Source of the DNA: Bryobacterales bacterium
Lineage (GTDB): Bacteria; Acidobacteriota; Terriglobia; Bryobacterales; Bryobacteraceae
Direction of reading: 5' to 3'
Assembly (NCBI GenBank): GCA_003166865.1
Contig: PMUP01000087.1
Span: 1-35,197 of the forward strand
DNA: 35,197 nucleotides
Below are positions 14,794-24,072 of the stretch, piece by piece. Both the position numbers and the translations under genes were made by a program. Numbering within the stretch: position 1 is the first letter of the stretch; each line of letters begins with the position of its first letter. The notes under the pieces were generated by a model. The model was given only the letters and a program-made list of their open reading frames with translations. It searched no databases and had not been told where the DNA came from.

Positions 14794-16956
14794 ATGACTC
14801 CGCAAGAACTGGAAGCCATCCTGAACGGCACGCACGGCGATCCTTTTCACGTGCTGGGGCCGCATCAAACGAACGATGGCTGGGAAGTACGCGCCTTCAT
14901 TCCGCAAGCCACGGACGCGGCAGTCCGGGTGGAAGGCGTCACGCATCCCATGCGGAAGATGCGCTCGGAAGGCTTCTTCGCCGCCACGCTGGGGCACGAT
15001 CCAGGAAATTACACGCTCGATCTCACGCTCTGGAACGGCTCGCACGTGGAGATGGAAGACCCGTACCGGTTCCCACGGCTCATCTCCGATTTTGACCTGC
15101 ACATTCACGGAGAAGGCACGCAGTACGAGAGCTATCGGACCATGGGCAGTCACATTGCTGAGTGCCTGGGAGTATGGGGCGTCCGCTTTGCGGTGTGGGC
15201 GCCGAATGCGGAAGTCGTCAGCGTGGTCGGCGACTTCAACGATTGGGACGAGCGCCGGCATCCCATGCGTGTCCGCTCCGGCGGCGTCTGGGAGATCTTC
15301 CTGCCTGGCGTGGCGGCGGGCTCCAACTACAAATATTCCGTGCGAGCTCCCGCGCTCGGATATCGCCAGCAAAAGGCCGACCCCTACGGATTCGGCACGG
15401 AGGTTCCGCCCAAATCCGCTTCCGTCGTGTGCGATCTCGCCACTTATCAATGGAACGATCAGCCTTGGATGGAAGCGCGCGCCCGCAAAGATCACCTGAA
15501 GGAACCCATCTCGATCTACGAAGTGCATCTGGGTTCCTGGCTGCGCGGCCCCAACAATTTGTTTCTGAGTTATCGCGAGCTGGCCGACAAGCTAGTCGAT
15601 TATGCCGTCCATCTTGGTTACACGCACTTGGAATTGCTGCCGGTGATGGAACATCCATTTTCCGGTTCGTGGGGCTACCAGGTCACCGGCTTCTACGCTC
15701 CCACTTCGCGCTTCGGACCGCCGCAGGATTTCATGTACTTCGTCGACCGTTGTCATCAGGCCGGCCTGGGCGTGATTGTCGATTGGGTGCCGGGACATTT
15801 CCCCAAGGACGCGCACGGCCTGGCGCATTTCGACGGAACCGCGCTCTACGAACACGCCGATCCGCGCAAGGGCGAGCATAAAGAGTGGGGCACTCTCATC
15901 TTCAACTATGGCCGCAATGAAGTCCGCACCTTTCTTATCTCGAATGCCCTGTTTTGGCTGAAGGTGTATCACATCGATGGGCTTCGTGTGGATGCCGTGG
16001 CATCCATGCTGTATCTGGATTACTCGCGCAAACCCGGTGAGTGGATTCCCAATATGTACGGCGGCAACGAGAATCTGGAGGCCATCGATTTCCTGCGCCG
16101 CTTCAATGAACTCGCGCACCAGGTTCCGGGCGCGATGACCACCGCCGAAGAGTCCACCGCGTTTGCCGGCGTCTCGCGGCCGACTTACTTGAATGGCCTC
16201 GGCTTCACCATGAAGTGGAACATGGGCTGGATGCACGACATGTTGAATTACTTCGACAAGGATCCGGTTCATCGCAAGTACTATCACAACGTCATCACTT
16301 TCAGCATGCTGTATGCGTTCACGGAAAATTTCATCCTGCCCATTTCGCACGACGAAGTTGTCCACGGCAAGCGCGCTCTGCTGAGCAAAATGCCCGGCGA
16401 CACGTGGCAGAAGTTCGCGAACGTGCGCGCGTTTCTCGCCTACATGTATGGTCATCCCGGCAAGAAGCTTCTGTTCATGGGCTGCGAGATTGGCGTCTGG
16501 GACGAGTGGTACGCCGAGCACGGGTTGCCCTGGGAGCTGCTCCACTACGAGTTTCATCGCAAGCTGCAAGCATTGGTGGGCGAGTTGAATCGGTTGTATC
16601 GTGCGTATCCGGCTTTTTATGAAGTCGACTTCCATTGGGCGGGCTTCCAGTGGGTGGATTTGGGAGACGTGGACGGCTCCACCATCTCATTTATTCGCCG
16701 CCCGCAAGCTGCCAAGCCGTTTCTGCTGTTCGTCTGCAACTTCACGCCCGTGCCCCGTATGAACTATCGCGTGGGCGTTCCCGATCCGGGCGTCTATCGC
16801 GAAATCCTGAACACCGATTCGGAACTGTGGGGCGGCAGCAACCTGGGCAACGGCGGCCACGCCGGGTCCCAGCCTATTTCCTACAACAGTCACTATCACA
16901 GCCTTTCGATTACTTTGCCTCCGCTCGCGGTGGTGGTCTTCGAATCGCCCGCCTGA
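14794..16956 (+). CDS. glgB: 1,4-alpha-glucan branching enzyme
   Basis: GlgB makes the alpha-1,6 branch points of glycogen by cutting an alpha-1,4 chain and transferring it. The 720-residue length matches the long form (E. coli 728), with two N-terminal beta-sandwich modules (about 1-105 and 110-215, the second a CBM48 with [20 protein letters not shown]) before the GH13 barrel. Catalytic residues are Asp400 (LRVDAVASM), Glu452 (TTAEEST) and Asp520 ([10 protein letters not shown]). [15 protein letters not shown] and [14 protein letters not shown] are typical branching-enzyme blocks. Start ATG 14794 gives [24 protein letters not shown], the normal beginning. No other glycogen gene is in the window. 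The exosortase gene follows two bases after its stop. Confidence 0.96.
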   Translation: MTPQELEAILNGTHGDPFHVLGPHQTNDGWEVRAFIPQATDAAVRVEGVTHPMRKMRSEGFFAATLGHDPGNYTLDLTLWNGSHVEMEDPYRFPRLISDFDLHIHGEGTQYESYRTMGSHIAECLGVWGVRFAVWAPNAEVVSVVGDFNDWDERRHPMRVRSGGVWEIFLPGVAAGSNYKYSVRAPALGYRQQKADPYGFGTEVPPKSASVVCDLATYQWNDQPWMEARARKDHLKEPISIYEVHLGSWLRGPNNLFLSYRELADKLVDYAVHLGYTHLELLPVMEHPFSGSWGYQVTGFYAPTSRFGPPQDFMYFVDRCHQAGLGVIVDWVPGHFPKDAHGLAHFDGTALYEHADPRKGEHKEWGTLIFNYGRNEVRTFLISNALFWLKVYHIDGLRVDAVASMLYLDYSRKPGEWIPNMYGGNENLEAIDFLRRFNELAHQVPGAMTTAEESTAFAGVSRPTYLNGLGFTMKWNMGWMHDMLNYFDKDPVHRKYYHNVITFSMLYAFTENFILPISHDEVVHGKRALLSKMPGDTWQKFANVRAFLAYMYGHPGKKLLFMGCEIGVWDEWYAEHGLPWELLHYEFHRKLQALVGELNRLYRAYPAFYEVDFHWAGFQWVDLGDVDGSTISFIRRPQAAKPFLLFVCNFTPVPRMNYRVGVPDPGVYREILNTDSELWGGSNLGNGGHAGSQPISYNSHYHSLSITLPPLAVVVFESPA

Positions 16957-16958
16957 TC

Positions 16959-17789
16959 ATGCTCCGAGTCACGCGCCGCGTCACGATTTCGCTGGCCGCC
17001 CTCGCATTGCTGATCTGCTACGCTTCCACGCTCCGCGGCATGGCGAACCAGTGGTGGACCGATGAGGATATGGGTTACGGATTCATCGTCCCCATTGTGA
17101 TCGCATGGATCGTGTGGAACGAACGGGCACGCTGGCGAAAGCTGCCCATCCAAGGAAGCGCCTGGGGATTCGCGGTTCTCGCCGCCGCGGCGTGCTTGCA
17201 AGTCGCATCCGCGTTCGGAGCCGGTCTCTTCGCCGCTTCTGTCGCCTTCGTACTCTCGCTCGCGGGCGTGGTGCTGGCCACGCTCGGCTTCGCCTGGCTG
17301 CGCGCCTGGGCGCTTCCATTCGTCCTGATGCTCTTCATGCTGCCCAAGCTCGCCGTTGTGTATAACCAGATCACTCTGCCTCTGCAACTCCTCGCGACGC
17401 GGCTCGCCGGAGGAATGCTGTCGATCGGCGGCTTCATGGTTATCCGCGACGGCAACATCTTGAATGTAGCCGGGCACAGTATCTCGGTTGTCGAGGCCTG
17501 CAACGGAATCCGCTACCTGCTGCCCCTCGCATTTCTTGCGTTGGTATTCGCCTACGCCGGTGGCGCCAAGGTCTGGATACGATTCGTCATGGCCGTCGCC
17601 GCCATTCCCATCGCGATCATTGCGAATGCCATCCGCGTAGCCTTCTCCGGATTGTCGCCCGCGCTGACATCCGGCACCGTTCACGCTGTTCTGGGGACGG
17701 TCATTTTCCTTATGTGCCTGGGGTTGTTAGCTGGGATCTATCACTTACTCGCGCGCCTGCAAGTTACAATCGGAGTTGCAAAAAACTGA
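16959..17789 (+). CDS. xrt: Exosortase
   Basis: A 276-residue polytopic membrane protease/transpeptidase-like enzyme, with about eight membrane helices, that is expected to process proteins carrying PEP-CTERM-type C-terminal sorting signals during export. The conserved triad is visible: Cys181 in SVVEACNGIRYL, Arg226 in IANAIRVAFSG and His242 in GTVHAVLG. The N-terminal WTDEDMGYGFIVPIVIAWIVW is the usual exosortase entry segment. There is no fused or adjacent EpsI-like domain, and no PEP-CTERM protein in the window. The frame is open upstream into glgB, but ATG 16959, two bases after the glgB stop, starts just before the first helix. Its last 14 bases overlap the next gene. Confidence 0.87.
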   Translation: MLRVTRRVTISLAALALLICYASTLRGMANQWWTDEDMGYGFIVPIVIAWIVWNERARWRKLPIQGSAWGFAVLAAAACLQVASAFGAGLFAASVAFVLSLAGVVLATLGFAWLRAWALPFVLMLFMLPKLAVVYNQITLPLQLLATRLAGGMLSIGGFMVIRDGNILNVAGHSISVVEACNGIRYLLPLAFLALVFAYAGGAKVWIRFVMAVAAIPIAIIANAIRVAFSGLSPALTSGTVHAVLGTVIFLMCLGLLAGIYHLLARLQVTIGVAKN

Positions 17790-19365
17790 CGTAATCATCA
17801 TTGGAGCCGGACACAACGGCTTAGTCTGCGCCGCGTATCTGGCCCGCGCCGGACGCCGCGTCCTGGTGCTCGAACGCCGCGAGCTGGTCGGCGGATGCGC
17901 TGTCACTGAAGAAATCTGGCCGGGGTACCACGTCTCCACTGCCTCCTACCTCACCAGCCTGCTGCAGGAGCGAGTGATTCGCGATCTCGAACTGGAGCGC
18001 TTCGGATATCGCGTCGACGCCAAGGACCCCGCGTTCTTTTCGGCGTTCCCCGATGGCCGCTATCTTTTCATGTGGCAGGATCGCGACCGGACCGTCCAGG
18101 AAATCGCGAAGTTCTCGCGGCACGACGCCGAAGTATTTCCTGCCTACGAAGATCATCTCGAACGACTCTCGCAGGTCGTGGAAAGCCTGCTGCTGACTAC
18201 TCCGCCCGAGTTTCCGCCGCAAGGGCTCGGCGATTTCGTCGACTACCTGAAGCTGGCGGCGAAGATGCGCGGCCTCAGTCCCAAGGAAATCGTGGGCCTG
18301 GTCAAGATCTTCACGCAAAGCGCCGTCGAGTTCCTGGACGAATGGTTCGAATCCGGCGAAATCAAAGTGACGCTCGCCACCGACGCCGTGATTGGAGCCA
18401 ACGGCGGGCCGCGCTCTGCAGGCACCGCGTACATCCTGCTGCATCATGTGATGGGAAGCGTCGCCGGCCATCGTGGACTCTGGGGCTTCGTGCGCGGAGG
18501 CATGGGCGCGGTTTCAAACGCCATCGCCGATTCGGCTCGCAGCCGTGGCGTCGAGATTCGGACCAACGCGGGCGTCGAGCATATCAAAATCGTAAACGGT
18601 CGCGCGCGCGGTGTGGTGCTCGGAGGCGAAAAAGACGGCGGCGAAGAGATCGAGGCCGACCTGGTGGTCAGCAACCTGACGCCACAGCTCACGTTTCTTC
18701 ATTTGATCGAGTCGCGTGACCTGCCCTCCGATTTCCTCGCTTCCATTCGCAAATACCGCAGCGAGGGAACGTCCTGCAAAATCAACCTGGCGCTCAGCGG
18801 CCTGCCAAACTTCCGCGCGCTGCCGGGCTCGGAAGGCCCGCAGCACCGCGCCACCATGCACCTCTGTCCCTCGCTTGAATACATCGAGCGCGCCTGGGAC
18901 GACGCCAAGTACGGCCATCCTTCGCAATCGCCGCTGCTCGAATTGACGGTGCCCACCATGTACGATCCGTCGCTTGCACCCGCGGGCAAGCACATCATGG
19001 GGATCTTTATTCAATATGCACCTTACACTTTGAGTGAAGGCCACTGGGATGAACTGCGCGAGCCTTTCGCGTACCGCGTCTTCGACATCATTGAAGAATA
19101 CGCGCCCGGCTTCCGCGATCTGATCATTGAAAAGCAGGTTCTCACGCCGCTCGATCTGGAGCGCCGCTTCGGCCTCACGGGAGGTAACATCTTCCACGGT
19201 GAGATGTCCCTGGATCAAATGTTCGTCATGCGGCCGGTGGCTGGCAGCGCGCGTTACAGCACACCCATTCGCGGGCTGTATTTATGCGGGTCCGGAACAC
19301 ATCCGGGCGGAGGTGTGATGGGCGCCCCCGGGTACAACGCGGCGCACCAAATCCTGAAAGACTAA
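17776..19365 (+). CDS. FAD-dependent oxidoreductase, phytoene desaturase-like (PYROXD2-like)
   Basis: A 529-residue flavoprotein of the phytoene dehydrogenase/amine oxidase superfamily. The N-terminal Rossmann motif DVIIIGAGHNGLVCAAYLARAG (GxGxxG at about 10-15) is followed by VLERRELVGGCAVTEE, and the C-terminal FAD-binding block is LYLCGSGTHPGGGVMGAPGYNAA. The overall plan (STASYLTSLL, a helical middle, FHGEMSLDQMFVMRP) is closest to the CrtI-like proteins related to animal PYROXD2 rather than to true carotenoid desaturases. The substrate is unknown, and no carotenoid genes are nearby. The start is TTG at 17776, inside the exosortase gene, because the Rossmann strand begins five residues later. 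Its TAA overlaps the convergent glycosylase stop by four bases. Confidence 0.86.
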   Translation: MQKTDVIIIGAGHNGLVCAAYLARAGRRVLVLERRELVGGCAVTEEIWPGYHVSTASYLTSLLQERVIRDLELERFGYRVDAKDPAFFSAFPDGRYLFMWQDRDRTVQEIAKFSRHDAEVFPAYEDHLERLSQVVESLLLTTPPEFPPQGLGDFVDYLKLAAKMRGLSPKEIVGLVKIFTQSAVEFLDEWFESGEIKVTLATDAVIGANGGPRSAGTAYILLHHVMGSVAGHRGLWGFVRGGMGAVSNAIADSARSRGVEIRTNAGVEHIKIVNGRARGVVLGGEKDGGEEIEADLVVSNLTPQLTFLHLIESRDLPSDFLASIRKYRSEGTSCKINLALSGLPNFRALPGSEGPQHRATMHLCPSLEYIERAWDDAKYGHPSQSPLLELTVPTMYDPSLAPAGKHIMGIFIQYAPYTLSEGHWDELREPFAYRVFDIIEEYAPGFRDLIIEKQVLTPLDLERRFGLTGGNIFHGEMSLDQMFVMRPVAGSARYSTPIRGLYLCGSGTHPGGGVMGAPGYNAAHQILKD

Positions 19366-19967
19366 ATCTGCGCCGGGCCTTCCAGGCTTCGCCACAAATA
19401 CCACACCGCCACCGAACAATACGGTCGCCACGCGACCGCCAGCTCCTCCATCTGTTGCGGATGCGGCAGCTCCTCCAACTGATACGCTTTGCGAATCGCG
19501 GCGCGCACCCCCAGGTCCCCGGTTGCCAGGATATCCGGGCGCCGTAGCGCGAAGATCAGGAACATGTGCGCGGTCCACACGCCGATGCCTTTCACCTGGG
19601 TTAAGTGCTCGATCACCTCGTGATCGGCCAGCTCGGCCAGCGTTTCAAACTTCACATGGCCTTTCAGGGTCTTGCGCGCCAGATCGCGGATATAGGCGGT
19701 CTTCTGTTTGGAGAGGCCGGCTTTACGCATCCGCGCCGGCGTGAGTTTGAGAATCGCTTCCGGGGTCACCTTGCCGGAGGGCAGCATGGCGATCAGCCGT
19801 CCCAGAATCACCGCCGCTACCCTGCCGCTGAGCTGTTGGTAGACAATAGATCTGACGAGTGTTTCAAAGCTCGGTTCGCGATGCTCGATCCGGTAAGCGC
19901 CCACGCGCTCGATGATCGCGCGCATCACGGGATCGGCTTTTTTGAGGTGAACAATGGCCTTGTGCAT
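19362..19967 (-). CDS. DNA-3-methyladenine glycosylase II (AlkA/MAG-like, HhH-GPD)
   Basis: A 201-residue base-excision repair enzyme that removes alkylated purines. It has the entry block EPSFETLVRSIVYQQLSGRVA, the helix-hairpin-helix LTQVKGIGVWTAHMFLIF (about residues 122-139) and the catalytic aspartate in PDILATGDLGVR (Asp151). The C-terminus AVAWRPYCSVAVWYLWRS is conserved in this branch. It lacks the N-terminal extra domain of E. coli AlkA (282 residues), so it is the short yeast MAG1-like form. The open frame runs to 20270 in the VWFA gene; ATG 19967 gives MHKAIVHLKKADPVM, typical for the family. It is divergent from the VWFA gene by 43 bp and convergent with the oxidoreductase. Confidence 0.9.
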   Translation of the reverse strand: MHKAIVHLKKADPVMRAIIERVGAYRIEHREPSFETLVRSIVYQQLSGRVAAVILGRLIAMLPSGKVTPEAILKLTPARMRKAGLSKQKTAYIRDLARKTLKGHVKFETLAELADHEVIEHLTQVKGIGVWTAHMFLIFALRRPDILATGDLGVRAAIRKAYQLEELPHPQQMEELAVAWRPYCSVAVWYLWRSLEGPAQI

Positions 19968-20000
19968 TGGAACGAGATCTAGAAACCGTGCATCTACTAC

Positions 20001-20006
20001 TATAAT
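20001..20006 (+). promoter_or_regulatory. Perfect -10 hexamer four bases before the VWFA start codon
   Basis: TATAAT at 20001-20006, then TCCT, then ATG at 20011. No ribosome binding site fits in that space. This fits a leaderless transcript; no clear -35 is visible at the usual distance. Confidence 0.45.
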
Positions 20007-20010
20007 TCCT

Positions 20011-20988
20011 ATGCGTCCCACTGCCTTGATTCTGGTTTCCGCTCTGGCCTCCACCCTGGCGCTTTCCGCGCTGCTGCTTGCCCAGGACGACGCCACCCTG
20101 AAGGTGGAAGTCAGCCTGGTCAATATTCTGTTCAGTGTTCGCGACAAGAAAGGCGGGCTGGTCGGCAATCTTAATAAGGATGACTTCAAGGTTTTCGAGG
20201 ACGGCAAGGAACAGGAAGTCAAATTCTTTACCCGAGAGACCGATCTGCCGCTAACCATCGGGTTGCTCATTGACGTGAGCGGGAGCCAGATGAACCTGAT
20301 TGATATCGAAAAGAATGCGGCCTATCAGTTCTTTGGATCGGTCTTGCGCAAGCAGGACCTGGCGTTTCTGATCAGCTTCGGCGAAGAGTCCGAGTTGCTG
20401 CAGGATTACACCAACTCTCCGAAGCTGCTGCGCGCCGGGTTGGATGGGCTGCACGTGAGTTCCGGCGTTGGCGGGTTCGGTCCGGGCCCGGTACCGACCA
20501 TTTCGCAACCGCGCGGGACTGTTTTGTATGACGCCGTCTACGTGGCATCCGCCGATCAACTCAAGGGACAAGTGGGACGCAAGGTACTGGTGCTGATCAC
20601 CGACGGCGAGGATCAGGGCAGCAAGTACAGGATCTCGCAGGCCATCGAAGCCGCGCAGAAGGCCGATGCGATTATTTACGGCTTCTACTACGTGGACCGC
20701 GGCTTCTACATGTCGCGCGGCATGGTCTTCGCCGGAGGCAGCGATTCGGCGCTCCGCCAGATGTCGGAAGATACCGGCGGCCACGTGTTCCATGTGGATC
20801 GCAAAACGACGTTGCAGCAGGCCTTCGAAGAGCTGCAAGACGAAATGCGCAGCCAATACGCCGCCGGTTACACGCCCTCTAATCCGACGAAAGACGCCAC
20901 GTTCCGCAAGATCGAGATCAAGACCGGCAACAAGGACTGGAAGGTTCAAGCCCGCAAAGGCTACTACGCTATCAAGAGTGAAAACTGA
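20011..20988 (+). CDS. Exported VWFA-related acidobacterial domain protein
   Basis: A 325-residue protein with an N-terminal signal peptide (LILVSALASTLALSALLLAQ, about 6-25) followed by VEVSLVNILFSVRDKKGGLV and LNKDDFKVFEDGKEQEVKFF, the typical start of the 'VWFA-related Acidobacterial domain' family. The von Willebrand A fold carries a complete metal site: Asp88-x-Ser90-x-Ser92 (LIDVSGS), a Thr in PRGTVLYDAV, and Asp in LITDGEDQGS. The last third (AFEELQDEMRSQYAAGYTPSN...FRKIEIKT) is also family-typical. The family is greatly expanded in Acidobacteriota, is placed in the periplasm or on the cell surface, and has no known ligand. ATG 20011 is chosen over the upstream open frame (19954) because of the signal peptide. 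The stop codon lies in the first unit of an 18-bp repeat. Confidence 0.9.
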   Translation: MRPTALILVSALASTLALSALLLAQDDATLKVEVSLVNILFSVRDKKGGLVGNLNKDDFKVFEDGKEQEVKFFTRETDLPLTIGLLIDVSGSQMNLIDIEKNAAYQFFGSVLRKQDLAFLISFGEESELLQDYTNSPKLLRAGLDGLHVSSGVGGFGPGPVPTISQPRGTVLYDAVYVASADQLKGQVGRKVLVLITDGEDQGSKYRISQAIEAAQKADAIIYGFYYVDRGFYMSRGMVFAGGSDSALRQMSEDTGGHVFHVDRKTTLQQAFEELQDEMRSQYAAGYTPSNPTKDATFRKIEIKTGNKDWKVQARKGYYAIKSEN

Positions 20989-21031
20989 GGCAAGAGCGAA
21001 AACTGAGGCAGGTCGGAAAACTGATCGCGTG
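20978..21031 (+). repeat. 18-bp tandem repeat (x3) at the VWFA/GNAT junction
   Basis: Three 18-base units starting at 20978, 20996 and 21014 share GAAAACTGA at the same offset. The first contains the VWFA stop codon. In the frame of the downstream acetyltransferase the units would read VKTEAR, AKTEAG and RKTDRV, so that frame is open through the repeat. Confidence 0.85.
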
Positions 21032-21499
21032 GTGCCGGGTTATCTGATCCGCAGTGGTGCGGCCGGCGATGTCGAAACCATCGTGGCGCATCGCCGCGCG
21101 ATGTTCAGCGAAATGGGATATCGCGACCAAGAAGCTCTCGATAACATGTGCGTAGCCTTCGAGCCATGGCTGGTGGGCAAGATGCAAACCGGCGAGTACC
21201 TGGCGTGGTTCGCCGTGGGAGCGGATGCAAGCATCGCCGCCGGTCTCGGGCTCTGGCTGATGGACTGGCCGCCGCACATGATCGGTCCCGGCGCCCGGCG
21301 CGGGAACATTTTGAATGTCTATACTGAACCTCACGCCCGCCGGCTGGGTCTGGCGCGGCTCCTGATGGAGACAGCGCTCGCGTGGTGCCGGGACAACGGC
21401 ATTCGCGCGGTGACTCTACACTCGAGCTCTGAAGGCCGGCCACTCTACGAATCGATGGGCTTCGAATCGACCAACGAGATGCGGCTGGAGCTCGGCTGA
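21029..21499 (+). CDS. GNAT family N-acetyltransferase
   Basis: A protein of about 156 residues with the Gcn5-related acetyltransferase fold, transferring acetyl from acetyl-CoA to an amine. Visible are the first strand and helix (YLIRSGAAGDVETIVAHRRAMFSEMGY), the strand NILNVYTEPHARRLGLARLLMETALAWC containing the CoA-binding R-x-x-G-x-A loop, and the closing VTLHSSSEGRPLYESMGFESTNEM. The substrate is not predictable. The start is uncertain: GTG 21029 or GTG 21032 puts the first strand at the N-terminus; GTG 20978 would add a lysine/glutamate-rich repeat leader and overlap the VWFA stop. It is convergent with the ADOP permease gene, 18 bp away. Confidence 0.82.
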   Translation: MVPGYLIRSGAAGDVETIVAHRRAMFSEMGYRDQEALDNMCVAFEPWLVGKMQTGEYLAWFAVGADASIAAGLGLWLMDWPPHMIGPGARRGNILNVYTEPHARRLGLARLLMETALAWCRDNGIRAVTLHSSSEGRPLYESMGFESTNEMRLELG

Positions 21500-21517
21500 A
21501 GCCGGATCATTCTTCCG

Positions 21518-23956
21518 TCATTCCTCACGGAGGGCGACGGTGCAGTCGACCGCTGTGGCACGGCGCAGGGGAACGTAGATCGCCACCGGCGAAATCACTA
21601 GAACTGCGACGGCTGCGGCCGCGAGCGTGAGCGGATCGCGCGGCTGCACGCGGAACAGCAGAGCTTCGAGAAACTGGCTCAGAGCGAAGGTTCCGGCCAG
21701 CCCGATCGCAAGGCCGAGGGCCACGGGGATCAAACTTTGGCGCAGTATCAACCGCCCGATTTCGGCAGGAGTCGCGCCAATTGCCATACGTATACCGATT
21801 TCGCGCACACGCGAAGCCACCAGATTCGAAAGCACTCCATAAATCCCCATCATGGCGAGCAGCAGCGCCAGCGCCGCGAAAATCCCGATCAGCAGGGTGT
21901 TGAACTTGCGTTGCGCCAGGATATCGTTCAAGTAGTAATCCATGGTCAGCACCTGGTCGGCGGGTAGATCGCGATCCAGCGACCAAACGGCGCCCTGTAG
22001 CGCCTTGCCATAGGACTCCGGCGCGCCGCGCGTGCGGATCAACAGAGTGGCGTTGGCGAGGCCCAGATTCGGCGAGAAAATCTCCGGACGCTCTCCCGCT
22101 TCCGCGCCAATCGGAGTGAAGTCGGATACCACGCCGACGATTTCGGACGCGCGAGTCTTGCTGCTATCCAGAATCCGCTTGCCCAAAGGATCTTCATTGG
22201 GGAGAAACTTCCGAACAAAGTCTTCGTTGACGATCGCAACGGTGTCGTGACCTCGTTCGGTTTGCGCCAGATCGGCGTCGGTGAAGAAGCGTCCGGACAC
22301 CAGACGTACTCCAAGGACGCGCAGGAATTGCGGATCGACATGGGCGATGTCCGCCATGGGCAAAGCTTCACTCGGCGGCTCCGGGTGGCCGGCGATTAAG
22401 AAGCCGGTCAGCCTGATTTGATGCAAAGGCAGATCGTCCACCGCGCTGGCCATTGTCACGCCGGGAAGCGCGCGGACGCGATCAAGCAGGCTGCGGAAGA
22501 AGCGCGATTCGCTCGCGTCACTCGAGTAGCGCCGCAGCGGAAGGCTGATGTCTACCGTTACCAGATGCCCGGTGTCAAAGCCGACGCCCGTGGAAACAAG
22601 TGTGTACAAGCTACGCAGCATGAGTCCCGCGCCGGCTAAGAGAATGAGCGCCAGCGCGACCTCGGCTGCGATCAAGAACTGGCGGCTGCGCAAACCAGCG
22701 GACGAGCCGGCCCAGCCGCCCGCCGATTTGAGCGTCGAGGTCAGGTCCGCGCCCGAGACGGCGATAGATGGCGCCAAGCCGAACAACATGGTTGTGAGCA
22801 GGCTTAATCCCGCGGCGAAGGCGAACACCGTCCAGTTGACCCCGATCAATTCCGGACGCTGGAGGTCCGGCGGTTTGAGCGCCAGCATCCCCTGGACACA
22901 CCAATGCGCCAGCAGAAGCCCCGCCGTGGCGCCGGTAATGGAGACCAGCAACGATTCCGCGATGAGCTGTCGAACGATCCGCGGGCGCGTGGCGCCCAGC
23001 GCGAGGCGAATCGAGATTTCGCGCGATCGCAACGAGGCGCGAGCCAGCGTGAGATTCGCAAGATTGGCGCAGGCGATCAGCAATAGCATCCCCACCGCCG
23101 CGAGCAATACATAGAGCGCGCGATGCAGCGAGGGCGAAGTGTCTTCCACTTCAAAGGGGAAAACAGAGGTGGTCCAGTCTTTGTTGAACTTGTTGAGGTC
23201 CCAAAGCCGGTGCTCGATTACGCCCATTTCCGTTCTGGCCTGGGCCAAAGAAACGCCCGGCCTGAGCCGCGCCGCGACAAATAGCAGATGTTTGGTCTCG
23301 TCTTCGGCGCTGTTCCAGAGACGCGAAAGGGGAACCCAAACCTCCGGCCTCTTTTGATCCATGCCCTCCCACATGGCGGGAAGGTGAAAACCCGGAGGCA
23401 ACACGCCGATGATGGTGTAGGCCGCGCCGTTGATGGTGAGGGAGCGGCCCAGCGCATTCGGATCGCGATTGTAGCGGGCGGCGAAAAACGCGTCGGTGAG
23501 CAGCGCCACGTGATCCTTGTCTTTGATCTCCTCGGCCGCCGTGAACAGATGCCCAAGACGCGCGCGCACGCCCAGCAGCGGAAACAGATTCGCGGACGCG
23601 AATCCAGTATCGACATGGTCCGGGTGCTCGATGCCGGTTTCGTTCAGCCTGAAATCGCAGAAAGCCGCCATGTCGCTAAACACCGTGTTCTGGCGCTGCC
23701 AGGCCTGGTAGCTGTAGTGCGTGGCCTGAATGCGGCTGCCGGGCGGATCGGGCATGTTGGGATAGCGCTCCCAGACCAGCACCAGGCGCGACGGATCGGG
23801 GTAGGGAAGCGGCCGGAGAATCACCGCGTCGATGACGCTGAAAATGGCGGCGTTGGCTCCGATGCCCAGCGCCAGAACGGCGACGCAAGTGAGGGCGTAT
23901 CCGGGACTGCGCCGCAGCGCGCGGAGGGCGCTCAAAAGGTCAGTCGGAAGCGGCAC
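21518..23956 (-). CDS. ADOP family permease (FtsX/MacB-like ABC transporter permease), copy 1
   Basis: An 812-residue membrane protein of the acidobacterial duplicated orphan permease type: LLSALRALRRSPGYALTCVAVLALGIGANAAIFSVIDAVILRPLPYPDP at the N-terminus, a large MacB-like periplasmic domain, then three FtsX helices near the middle (LLLIACANLANLTLARASLRSREISIRLALGATR), a second periplasmic domain, and a repeated FtsX unit at the end (MMGIYGVLSNLVASRVREIGIRMAIGATPAEI). No ATPase gene is adjacent, as usual in this family. The substrate is unknown; export of a peptide or lipid-linked molecule is inferred from MacB. The frame is open to 24283 but would overlap the divergent gene; GTG 23956 gives the family-typical N-terminus. 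A TTG 27 bases further upstream is an alternative. Confidence 0.9.
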   Translation of the reverse strand: MPLPTDLLSALRALRRSPGYALTCVAVLALGIGANAAIFSVIDAVILRPLPYPDPSRLVLVWERYPNMPDPPGSRIQATHYSYQAWQRQNTVFSDMAAFCDFRLNETGIEHPDHVDTGFASANLFPLLGVRARLGHLFTAAEEIKDKDHVALLTDAFFAARYNRDPNALGRSLTINGAAYTIIGVLPPGFHLPAMWEGMDQKRPEVWVPLSRLWNSAEDETKHLLFVAARLRPGVSLAQARTEMGVIEHRLWDLNKFNKDWTTSVFPFEVEDTSPSLHRALYVLLAAVGMLLLIACANLANLTLARASLRSREISIRLALGATRPRIVRQLIAESLLVSITGATAGLLLAHWCVQGMLALKPPDLQRPELIGVNWTVFAFAAGLSLLTTMLFGLAPSIAVSGADLTSTLKSAGGWAGSSAGLRSRQFLIAAEVALALILLAGAGLMLRSLYTLVSTGVGFDTGHLVTVDISLPLRRYSSDASESRFFRSLLDRVRALPGVTMASAVDDLPLHQIRLTGFLIAGHPEPPSEALPMADIAHVDPQFLRVLGVRLVSGRFFTDADLAQTERGHDTVAIVNEDFVRKFLPNEDPLGKRILDSSKTRASEIVGVVSDFTPIGAEAGERPEIFSPNLGLANATLLIRTRGAPESYGKALQGAVWSLDRDLPADQVLTMDYYLNDILAQRKFNTLLIGIFAALALLLAMMGIYGVLSNLVASRVREIGIRMAIGATPAEIGRLILRQSLIPVALGLAIGLAGTFALSQFLEALLFRVQPRDPLTLAAAAVAVLVISPVAIYVPLRRATAVDCTVALREE

Positions 23957-24060
23957 CGGTTTCAGCGTATCAGGTCCCAACAGCCGGGCGGCCCTCGACA
24001 GTGTCGGGGTTACCGCAGACACCGAAAATGGGCCACGTGGAACGTGTGATCGACCCGAGC

Positions 24061-24066
24061 TAGAAT
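24061..24066 (+). promoter_or_regulatory. Possible -10 element six bases before a TTG start
   Basis: TAGAAT at 24061-24066, six bases before TTG 24073. The spacing is the one expected for a leaderless transcript. Confidence 0.3.
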
Positions 24067-24072
24067 CTGAGG

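Noticed and set aside
16635-16958. N-terminal extension of the exosortase into glgB
   Set aside because: The extra 108 residues are a shadow of the glgB C-terminus; the first membrane helix starts just after ATG 16959.
18343-18358. GGTTCGAATCCGG, resembling a tRNA T-loop
   Set aside because: It lies inside the FAD oxidoreductase gene and codes for conserved-looking protein; no acceptor or anticodon stems surround it.
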